From positions 7,512 to 17,167 of the forward strand of contig FR899696.1 in the NCBI GenBank assembly GCA_000437275.1: DNA of 9,656 bases. The letters run 5' to 3'. This document shows, piece by piece, positions 1 to 5,605 of the stretch. How positions within the stretch are numbered: position 1 is the stretch's first letter; each line of letters opens with the position of its first letter. Both the position numbers and the translations under genes were made by a program. Below the pieces are notes generated by a model. It saw only the letters and a list, made by a program, of their open reading frames with translations, searched no databases and was not told the origin of the DNA. Origin of the DNA: Clostridium sp. CAG:411. GTDB taxonomy: Bacteria; Bacillota; Clostridia; Lachnospirales; Lachnospiraceae.

Positions 1-14
1 GTATCCTCTCTCAT
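1..14 (-). CDS. 5' end of a gene running off the window, probably proA (gamma-glutamyl phosphate reductase)
   Basis: Only the ATG at 14-12 and about four codons (Met-Arg-Glu-Asp) are visible, so the sequence itself cannot identify the product. A purine-rich site (GAGAGG, eight bases before the ATG) supports the start. An in-frame GTG 33 bases upstream is possible but has a weaker site. The proA suggestion rests only on context: in related Clostridia the order proB, DUF896 protein, 5-formyl-THF cyclo-ligase, proA is common, and ProA acts directly after ProB. It lies 55 bp after the cyclo-ligase stop on the same strand, with no terminator hairpin seen between them. Confidence 0.35.
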
Positions 15-69
15 GCTTCCATCCTCTCTTTTGTAGCAAAGTTTCACGATTCTTACTCTTTTTATTGTT

Positions 70-621
70 TTATTTTTCTATCATTGTATTTTCTGTTACA
101 ATCAAATCCACCTTTTGATCGTGTTCTTCCCATGGTATCTCATCAAATATTTGAAAATCATATGCCAATGCTACTTTCAAAAATCTTGATGGATATTTTT
201 TCAAGTAACGGTCATAAAATCCACCACCGTACCCCAGTCGATGAAAAAGCCTGTCAAATGCCAGCCCAGGCATAAGCATAAGTCCCTCATCGCCATCCGC
301 ACAATACTTTTTTTCTGGCTCTAAGATACCCTTATACCCCTCTTTCAAATCTGAAATAGAATGGATATAATAAAATTTTATTTCATTTTCCACCACACAA
401 GGAACGGCAATTTTTTTTCCTTGTGCAATCCATTGCATCATGCGATCTCTTGTATTAATTTCTTGATTGTAGGATACATAAGAAAAAATACATTGTGCTT
501 CTTTCCACTCTGCTAAATTTTCTAATCTCTCAAAAATCCTATCACTCTTTGTCTCTCTTTCATCCAGAGTCATACTTTTCTTTCTCGTACTTATTCTATG
601 ACGCAACTCTTTTTTTATCAT
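70..621 (-). CDS. 5-formyltetrahydrofolate cyclo-ligase (MTHFS)
   Basis: Cytoplasmic enzyme of the 5-FTHF cyclo-ligase family (B. subtilis YqgN, E. coli YgfA). It converts 5-formyl-THF plus ATP to 5,10-methenyl-THF, returning a stored folate to the one-carbon pool. The 183-residue length is normal and complete. An N-terminal basic stretch (RHRISTRKK, 7-15) resembles the ATP-binding region. The family signature is clear at 117-139: MPGLAFD, then RLGYGGGFYDRY, the glycine-rich folate/ATP loop. The C-terminal DLIVTE motif (172-177) is also typical. The ATG overlaps the stop of the upstream DUF896 gene as ATGA, so translation is probably coupled. It belongs to the proB operon. I see no defect. 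The family call is firm; any physiological link to proline synthesis is unknown. Confidence 0.95.
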   Translation of the reverse strand: MIKKELRHRISTRKKSMTLDERETKSDRIFERLENLAEWKEAQCIFSYVSYNQEINTRDRMMQWIAQGKKIAVPCVVENEIKFYYIHSISDLKEGYKGILEPEKKYCADGDEGLMLMPGLAFDRLFHRLGYGGGFYDRYLKKYPSRFLKVALAYDFQIFDEIPWEEHDQKVDLIVTENTMIEK

Positions 622-836
622 TTCATTTTCTTCTTTCTAACATCTTTTAAATCTGTAATCGTACCATCTGGATTTAATACGGATACATTATTTAACGTTC
701 CTTGTAAATCTGCTCGAATGGCAGCTAAATACTCTTTTCTAAGATTTGCCTGCTCCATTTTTTCCTCAGCTGTAAGTCCCACACTTTTTGATTTATGGTA
801 TAATTCATTAATTCTATCGATTTTTTCTTTTTTCAT
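618..836 (-). CDS. DUF896 (YnzC-like) small cytoplasmic protein
   Basis: A 72-residue protein matching the DUF896/UPF0291 family, of which B. subtilis YnzC is the best-known member. The N-terminal half (3-45) is a charged helical hairpin with the family pattern INELYHKSK, GLTAEE, QANLRKEYL. The conserved LQGTLNNV follows at 44-51, then a DGTITDL segment and a basic tail (RKKKMK). Homologues were solved as a two-helix hairpin; the molecular role is not established. The start has a good ribosome site (GAAGGAG, six bases away). The gene lies 63 bp after proB and overlaps the cyclo-ligase by 4 bp. In B. subtilis ynzC sits in an SOS (LexA) operon, but I see no LexA-type box here. Family assignment is confident, function unknown. 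Confidence 0.9.
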   Translation of the reverse strand: MKKEKIDRINELYHKSKSVGLTAEEKMEQANLRKEYLAAIRADLQGTLNNVSVLNPDGTITDLKDVRKKKMK

Positions 837-856
837 CTTAGAACTCCTTCTATTTA

Positions 857-886
857 ATTAAAATTTGTATTGGCTATCCTTCTCAA
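857..886 (-). promoter_or_regulatory. Weak internal promoter candidate before the DUF896 gene
   Basis: In the 63-bp gap after proB, the minus strand reads TTGAGA (881-886), 18 bp, then TTTAAT (857-862). Each hexamer is one base from the sigma-A consensus. It would leave only about 14 nt before the ATG, with the ribosome site almost at the transcript start. It could give the DUF896/cyclo-ligase/proA part extra expression, but in A/T-rich DNA such matches also arise by chance. Confidence 0.3.
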
Positions 887-899
887 TCTTCTAGTTTTA

Positions 900-1757
900 C
901 TATTCGCTATACTGTGGTGTCTTAATATAATCTATCAAATGAAATCCTTCCGCTTTGTGTTCTTTAAAAATCGTACCTACTTCTTCGCCTTCCATGATCT
1001 GGTGTATTACTGCAATATTTTCTCCATTCGCAATAATCATATCACAACCAGAAGCAGTAGCAATCTTGGCTGCGGAAATTTTTGTAGCCATTCCACCTGT
1101 TCCTACATCGCTAGTCACACCTTTTCCCATGTTCTCCAGTTTCTCATCAATCCTATCCACACAGGAAATGAAAGAAGCATTCGCATTTACATTTGGATCA
1201 TCCGTATAAAGACCATCTATATCGGATAATAGAATCAATAAATCTGCTCCAATCAATGCAGCTACAATAGCAGATAAAGTATCATTATCTCCAAAATTGC
1301 CATATTCCATCTCGTCCGTTGAAACCGTATCATTTTCATTTACAATAGGAATAACTCCCATTTGTAATAATTCGCGAAACGTATTTTGTGCATTTTTACG
1401 ACTAATATCATTAATCATTGTATATTTTGTCATAAGAACCTGTGCTGCCACCTGATTATATTCTCCAAACAATTTTTGATATACCATCATCAAACGAGCC
1501 TGTCCTACTGCAGCACACGCCTGTTTTACTGACATATCATTTGGTCTTTCTTTTATGCCCATTGCTTTTCTTCCTACGGCTATCGCTCCAGAAGATACCA
1601 AAACGACCTCTTTTCCCTGATTCTTTAAGTCCGTAAGCAATCGAATCAGTTTCTCTAATTTTACTAAGTCCAGGGCACCTGTTTCTTCATGTGTAATTGT
1701 AGATGTACCAATTTTAACTACAACTCTCTTTTTTTCTTTTATATATTCTCTATTCAT
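900..1757 (-). CDS. proB: Glutamate 5-kinase, short form without PUA domain
   Basis: First enzyme of proline synthesis: phosphorylates L-glutamate with ATP to gamma-glutamyl phosphate, which ProA then reduces. The 285 residues form one amino-acid-kinase domain. Visible motifs are VVVKIGTST (12-20, ATP-binding lysine), VSSGAIAVGRKAMG (54-67), the glutamate-binding NENDTVS (140-146), FGDNDTLSA (155-163), SDIDGLYTDDP (178-188) and GTGGMATK (219-226). E. coli ProB is 367 residues with a C-terminal PUA domain. Here the protein stops shortly after the kinase domain, and only 63 bp separate it from the next gene, so the PUA is absent rather than split off. GGAGG lies six bases before the ATG. It starts 18 bp after the COG2509 gene stop, so the two are in one operon. 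Proline feedback control is known for the family; the residues behind it cannot be judged here. Confidence 0.95.
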   Translation of the reverse strand: MNREYIKEKKRVVVKIGTSTITHEETGALDLVKLEKLIRLLTDLKNQGKEVVLVSSGAIAVGRKAMGIKERPNDMSVKQACAAVGQARLMMVYQKLFGEYNQVAAQVLMTKYTMINDISRKNAQNTFRELLQMGVIPIVNENDTVSTDEMEYGNFGDNDTLSAIVAALIGADLLILLSDIDGLYTDDPNVNANASFISCVDRIDEKLENMGKGVTSDVGTGGMATKISAAKIATASGCDMIIANGENIAVIHQIMEGEEVGTIFKEHKAEGFHLIDYIKTPQYSE

Positions 1758-1775
1758 CTGTTTCCTCCACTTATA

Positions 1776-3461
1776 CTACCGCATTTGTATCGGACAGTAT
1801 TTCTTTCGTATTGCTTCATATACACGCAATCCATCCATGGCTGCCGATGTGATACCACCCGCGTAACCTGCACCTTCTCCACATGGGTATACCCCTTGTA
1901 TACTTCCTTCCAGATCATCATTTCGTTTGATACGAACTGGAGAAGAGGTTCTTGTCTCCACACCAGATAATATTACATCTGGTTCTGCAAAACCTTTTAT
2001 TCTTTTTCCAAACTGTTCTATTCCTTCCTCTAATGTCTCACACACAAAATCTGGCAAACAATTTTTTAAATTTCCAAAGGCAACACTTCCTTTGTGTATC
2101 GGAACAATACGATTAAATGCCTCGCTCTTTTTATTCTTTTTAAAATCCTCAAATAATTGCACTGGTACTTTACCATTTCCCTCTTTGTAAGCTAGTTTTT
2201 CCCATTTTCTTTGAAATTCCACGCCAGCCAGTACATCTTCCGATGGGAAATCCTCTGGGACTACATTTACCACCAATGCACTATTGGCATTCGCCTCACT
2301 TCGGTCATGATTGCTCATTCCATTTACCACTAAACTCTCACATTCCGAAGCTGCATTCACTACAAATCCACCTGGACACATACAAAAAGAAAACACATTT
2401 CTGCCGTTCTCTGCCTGATACGTCAACTTATAATCTGCGGCTGGCAATATACCTGCTAATTCTCCATATTGATTGGTATCAATGTCCGATTGTTTATGTT
2501 CAACACGCACTCCAATCGCAAAAGGCTTCTTTTCCATATACATTCCTTTATCATGCAAAACCTGAAATGTATCTCTTGCACTATGTCCAATGGCAAGTAC
2601 CGCAACTTCTGTATCCAGCCATTCCTGTCCATTAATCTCAATCGCACACAATTTTTCCTGCTCATCGGTCCGAAAATTAGTTACTTTTGATTCAAATCGA
2701 ATCTCACCACCATGTTTTTCAATGTCCAATCTAATATTTTTTACAATATTGCAAAGTGCATCTGTCCCAATATGCGGTTTTTGTAAATATAAAATTTCTT
2801 TCTCCGCACCATGTTCTACGAACACTTCCAAAACTTTACGATTTCGACCACTGGGGTCTTTGACTGTTGTATTAAGTTTTCCATCTGAGAAAGTTCCCGC
2901 ACCACCTTCTCCAAACTGCACATTACTATCTGGCTTTAAAATGCCCTGCTCCCAGAATTGGCATACATCTTCCATCCTCTGTTCTACCATTTTCCCTCGC
3001 TCCAGCACAATAGGGCAATACCCAGCCTTTGCAAGCTCTAAAGCACAAAACATTCCTGCTGGTCCAAACCCAATCACTACAGGACGATAATTTTGTTTCT
3101 GCTCTCCCATTTTCGGCGGTTGATACACAATCTCCTCCGCCTTCTTAAATCGTTTCTTTTTATCCTTTAACAATACTTTCTTTTCAAGCTCACCTTTTAG
3201 CTGTATGTCTACACAATAATTATAGTAAATTTCCTGCTTTTTTCTTGCGTCAATCGAACGCTTTACAATAGAAATTTTTTCAATCTCATTTTCTTTGCAC
3301 CGAAACAATTTTTCTGCTTTTTTTCGAATCAGACTTTCTTCCTGTTTCCCATAAATTTCTTTCCATGTAAAACGGTCTATCTCTTGTTTATTCGTATGAT
3401 AAAATTCACTGATATTTATTTTTATCTGGGATATTCTTAACACTATTTTTCCTACTTTCAT
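1776..3461 (-). CDS. FAD-dependent dehydrogenase, COG2509 family
   Basis: Cytoplasmic flavoprotein of 561 residues. Residues 1-110 form the family's N-terminal region, with RISQIKI near the start and the conserved KRSIDARKK (67-75). An FAD-binding Rossmann fold follows: VIGFGPAGMFCALELAKAG (129-147, GxGxxG), ending in VLERG (152-156). GEGGAGTFSDGKL (184-196), FCMCPGG (359-365) and the C-terminal GEGAGYAGGITSAAMDGL (528-545, second FAD contact) are family hallmarks. Paired cysteines at 360 and 362 could be redox active, which is inference. Substrate is unknown for this family. The start overlaps the stop of the HI0933-type gene as ATGA, indicating coupling, and proB follows 18 bp later. Residues 20-45 look longer than I expect for the family and may be an insertion. 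No membrane segment or signal peptide is evident. Confidence 0.88.
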   Translation of the reverse strand: MKVGKIVLRISQIKINISEFYHTNKQEIDRFTWKEIYGKQEESLIRKKAEKLFRCKENEIEKISIVKRSIDARKKQEIYYNYCVDIQLKGELEKKVLLKDKKKRFKKAEEIVYQPPKMGEQKQNYRPVVIGFGPAGMFCALELAKAGYCPIVLERGKMVEQRMEDVCQFWEQGILKPDSNVQFGEGGAGTFSDGKLNTTVKDPSGRNRKVLEVFVEHGAEKEILYLQKPHIGTDALCNIVKNIRLDIEKHGGEIRFESKVTNFRTDEQEKLCAIEINGQEWLDTEVAVLAIGHSARDTFQVLHDKGMYMEKKPFAIGVRVEHKQSDIDTNQYGELAGILPAADYKLTYQAENGRNVFSFCMCPGGFVVNAASECESLVVNGMSNHDRSEANANSALVVNVVPEDFPSEDVLAGVEFQRKWEKLAYKEGNGKVPVQLFEDFKKNKKSEAFNRIVPIHKGSVAFGNLKNCLPDFVCETLEEGIEQFGKRIKGFAEPDVILSGVETRTSSPVRIKRNDDLEGSIQGVYPCGEGAGYAGGITSAAMDGLRVYEAIRKKYCPIQMR

Positions 3462-4681
3462 TTACAAATCGCAGTGGATGCCAAATATGCAGTGCTCCAA
3501 CACCACTGTAAATTATAACCTCCACAAATGCCATCCACGTCCATAATCTCGCCAGTAAAATACAACCCTTTCACTATTTTAGATTCCATCGTTTTGTCAT
3601 CTATTTCTACAGTATCCACTCCACCTGCAGTTACCTGTGCATGTTCAAATCCGTTCGTTCCAATAATCTGCGTTTTCATACCTTTTAATGTATTTACTAA
3701 CTGCTTGCACTGCATTTCATTGACTTTATTGGCTTTTTGTTTGGCTCGAATGCCGCTTTTATGTAGCACTAACTGAATCAGTTTTTTATTTAACAATCCA
3801 ATCAATGCCTGCTCTGCTGAAATTTCACTTCTGGAAAACCTGCTTCTACATATTTCCTCCAGTTCTGTCTTAGAAAATGCAGGCATAAAATCAAGCTTTG
3901 CATATACCGACTTTTCTTCTTCTATAGCTCTAGCAGCATAACGACTAATCTGAAAAACAGGAATGCCCGATATACCATAATTCGTAAGTTGTAATTCCCC
4001 TGTATCTTCTGCAATTGCCTGTTCCATAGATTCTATATATAATGTTACTTTCGCTTGTATACGAACTCCCGCAACGGTTTCATAAAAGTCCTCCCTACAT
4101 TTTAATCCAATCAAGGCAGGAACCGGTGCAATAATCCTATGCCCCATCTGCTTCGCCAGAACATAACCGCTTCCATCAGAACCAAGTTTAGGTGATGCCT
4201 TTCCACCAGCCGCTAGAACAAGTTTCTCACTTTGATAAGAGGCCTGTTCAGTCAGAACACAAAATTTCCCGTTCTTTTTTTGCTGTATCTGAACAACCTT
4301 TTCATAACACACCTGCACGTTCCTCTTTTTTATTTCCATCTCAAGAACCTCTACAAATGCAACTGCCTGTTCTGAATAGGGATAAATATACCCTTGTTTT
4401 TCTTTTGGTGTAATGCCTAATTCCTCAAAAAAAGAAATCGCCTCTTTATAACCAAATGCAGACAGACCATATTGAGGGAAGTCTTTATTTTCGCTGCGAT
4501 AGCAAGCTTCTGTTTGGTTTTTATTGGTATAATTACATTTTCCATTTCCCGTTGCTAACAGTTTCTTTCCAATCTGTTTTTTTTGTTCAAATAATAGAAC
4601 GCGCTTTCCATCTCTTGCACACATGACTGCTGTAACCAGGCCCGATGCCCCACCACCAACAATTATTACATCTGTCTGCAT
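3458..4681 (-). CDS. HI0933-family flavoprotein (YhiN/YtfP-like, 'aminoacetone oxidase' type)
   Basis: FAD-binding protein of the HI0933/TIGR00275 family, 407 residues from the start chosen here, the usual family length. The dinucleotide-binding GGGASGL is at 9-15. It is followed by LLATGNGKCNYTN (41-53), the family signature, then LAAGGKASPKLGSDG (156-170), LTNYGISGIPV (232-242), AQVTAGGV (348-355) and GLYFTGEIMDVDGICGGYN (372-390). Some relatives are annotated as aminoacetone oxidases; the true substrate here is unknown. The frame stays open to an ATG at 4801, but I reject that start. The first 40 residues would be unusual, they lie across a strong promoter, and the ATG at 4681 has its own AGGCGG site and places GGGASGL near the N-terminus as expected. 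The stop overlaps the COG2509 start. Confidence 0.9.
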   Translation of the reverse strand: MQTDVIIVGGGASGLVTAVMCARDGKRVLLFEQKKQIGKKLLATGNGKCNYTNKNQTEACYRSENKDFPQYGLSAFGYKEAISFFEELGITPKEKQGYIYPYSEQAVAFVEVLEMEIKKRNVQVCYEKVVQIQQKKNGKFCVLTEQASYQSEKLVLAAGGKASPKLGSDGSGYVLAKQMGHRIIAPVPALIGLKCREDFYETVAGVRIQAKVTLYIESMEQAIAEDTGELQLTNYGISGIPVFQISRYAARAIEEEKSVYAKLDFMPAFSKTELEEICRSRFSRSEISAEQALIGLLNKKLIQLVLHKSGIRAKQKANKVNEMQCKQLVNTLKGMKTQIIGTNGFEHAQVTAGGVDTVEIDDKTMESKIVKGLYFTGEIMDVDGICGGYNLQWCWSTAYLASTAICK

Positions 4682-4731
4682 AGAAAAATACCGCCTTTCT
4701 TTGTATTGAACAATTTTCCTGACTATTTTAC

Positions 4732-4760
4732 ATTGTATCGTCATACGCCTAAGAATGCAA
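4732..4760 (-). promoter_or_regulatory. Strong sigma-A promoter of the flavoprotein/proB operon
   Basis: On the minus strand TTGCAT (4755-4760) is followed after exactly 17 bp by TACAAT (4732-4737), so each hexamer differs from consensus by one or two bases with ideal spacing. Transcription should begin near 4725, giving a leader of about 45 nt to the ATG at 4681. That is too short for a riboswitch or T-box. It is the best promoter seen in the window and probably drives everything from 4681 to the left edge. Confidence 0.75.
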
Positions 4761-4763
4761 GTC

Positions 4764-4841
4764 CTACTTTTTTCTTCTATGTTTCTCTTTTGACAATCCA
4801 AACACGCTCCATTCCTTTTTCCACCATACGCGTTTTATCAT
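4764..4841 (-). CDS. Possible 25-codon small ORF, Trp-rich and very basic
   Basis: A short ORF lies between the BofC-like gene (its ATG is four bases after that stop) and the promoter at 4732-4760. It encodes 25 residues with three tryptophans (6, 7 and 11; core VWWKKEW), ten Lys/Arg, two Glu and a basic tail (KEKHRRKK). I do not recognise it. There is no clear ribosome site before the ATG, so it could be translated only by re-initiation after the upstream stop, or not at all. The composition suggests an amphipathic, nucleic-acid- or membrane-binding peptide, but this is speculation and chance is a real alternative in a 163-bp gap. Confidence 0.2.
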   Translation of the reverse strand: MIKRVWWKKEWSVFGLSKEKHRRKK

Positions 4842-4844
4842 TTC

Positions 4845-5453
4845 TTAACTGGAATAATCTTCCAAAATACTATAAAGCTCTGCTTCATCCTTTACATAAA
4901 TTCCCTCCATCAATTTATTTTTTTCTTCTTCACCTAAATCCTCAATAAATATTCCTGTCTGCTCATATCGTTTTTCCCATTTTTCGTCATAAATAACTAC
5001 CTCGTTATTCTCCACTACTAATAAATATTTGTATTTTTGTTTTGGGGCATACACCTTTTCTATTTGAATATAATCCGAAGAAAAAGACAAAAGATCATAT
5101 CCTGCTAATCCTTTTTCCTGTTCCTCACTTGGTGGCTCTGCTAAATAATCCTGTAAATACTTTTGTAGCTCCCCCCTGTTCCAACCTACAAAAGCAGAAG
5201 CAACCTTCCCTGTTTCCTCCCATTTTTCCTTTGTATTTTTGTTGTAATATTTACAAGTAAACTCCGCACCAGGGTTCAGTACAATAGCCTGATTTGTTCC
5301 TACTGACACCGTTTCCTTTCTCGCTTCTTGCTCTGATTGTAACTGTTCCATTTTCTTTTGTTCATAATTTTTATATCCAAAGTAAAACGCAAGCTGAAAT
5401 AAAATGCAACACACGCTAATTATGCTTATATATACATATGCTTTTTTCTTCAT
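4845..5453 (-). CDS. Single-pass membrane protein with probable BofC C-terminal-like domain
   Basis: A 202-residue protein. Residues 1-4 are basic and 5-26 form one hydrophobic segment (a signal anchor, no lipobox), followed by a charged, probably coiled stretch (28-46). The remainder should lie outside the membrane. A middle region (60-135) includes GWNRGELQKYL (90-100). The C-terminal 60 residues read YLLVVENNEVVIYDE, then an EGIYV step and AELYSILEDYSS at the very end. This matches my memory of the BofC C-terminal domain pattern in Clostridia, though no search was possible. BofC in Bacillus is a forespore inter-membrane protein tied to SpoIVB signalling, but a sporulation role here is inference. 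The start has AAAGGAG about seven bases upstream. It stands alone between a terminator and the next operon's promoter. Confidence 0.6.
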   Translation of the reverse strand: MKKKAYVYISIISVCCILFQLAFYFGYKNYEQKKMEQLQSEQEARKETVSVGTNQAIVLNPGAEFTCKYYNKNTKEKWEETGKVASAFVGWNRGELQKYLQDYLAEPPSEEQEKGLAGYDLLSFSSDYIQIEKVYAPKQKYKYLLVVENNEVVIYDEKWEKRYEQTGIFIEDLGEEEKNKLMEGIYVKDEAELYSILEDYSS

Positions 5454-5518
5454 TGTCTCTCTCCTTTAAAACACAAATCCCAACTTCTCTTTTTGTAATG
5501 ATTTCCATTTTTTTTAAT

Positions 5519-5547
5519 TTTATACATCTACAGATCTACAACATAAA
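5519..5547 (-). promoter_or_regulatory. Weak promoter candidate for the BofC-like gene
   Basis: TATAAA (5519-5524) on the minus strand is preceded after 17 bp by TTTATG (5542-5547), a poor -35 that overlaps the tail of the upstream terminator. It would give a leader of about 60 nt. The gene is isolated by the terminator and therefore needs some promoter, and this is the best candidate I see. A sporulation sigma factor site is possible, but I could not recognise one. Confidence 0.3.
5526..5540 (-). repeat. Tandem 7-bp direct repeat upstream of the BofC-like gene
   Basis: The minus strand reads TGTAGAT, one base, TGTAGAT: two identical heptamers with an 8-bp period, placed between the terminator and the candidate -10. 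The position would suit a regulator-binding site, but two copies only 8 bp apart put both on nearly the same helix face, and a chance origin is possible. Confidence 0.3.
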
Positions 5548-5592
5548 AATGCCTCAAAAATATTCCTATCAAGAATACTTTTGAAGCATTTT
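5540..5592 (-). terminator. Rho-independent terminator of the phoH-ybeY-flippase operon
   Basis: Arms at 5573-5592 and 5546-5565 enclose a 7-nt loop (5566-5572). In the minus-strand RNA all 20 positions pair, two of them as G-U wobbles, and the distal arm runs into a T-rich tail (TTTTTATG). In the plus-strand RNA the same two positions become A-C mismatches, so the element is built for minus-strand transcription. It begins 14 bp after the flippase stop. Confidence 0.85.
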
Positions 5593-5605
5593 CGTTTTTC
5601 TCTGT

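Noticed and set aside
841..899. Possible LexA/SOS box before the DUF896 gene, as known for B. subtilis ynzC
   Set aside because: No CGAAC-N4-GTTCG-like sequence is present in the gap.
598..2690. Several plus-strand open frames of 60-166 codons across the proB and flavoprotein genes
   Set aside because: They lie antisense to strongly supported minus-strand genes, lack family motifs and good ribosome sites, and have the odd composition expected of shadow frames.
4682..4725. Possible riboswitch or T-box leader controlling the proB operon
   Set aside because: The predicted leader is only about 45 nt, with no stable stem and no terminator, too short for known proline-related T-boxes.
4800..4836. 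Possible stem AAACGCG / CGTGTTT in the gap before the flavoprotein operon
   Set aside because: Seven pairs with one G-U enclose a loop of over 20 nt and no T-tract follows. It is weak and could be chance.
4850..4864. Small hairpin TGGAA-TAATC-TTCCA at the end of the BofC-like gene
   Set aside because: The stem is only five base pairs and no T-run follows on the minus strand, so it is unlikely to be a terminator.
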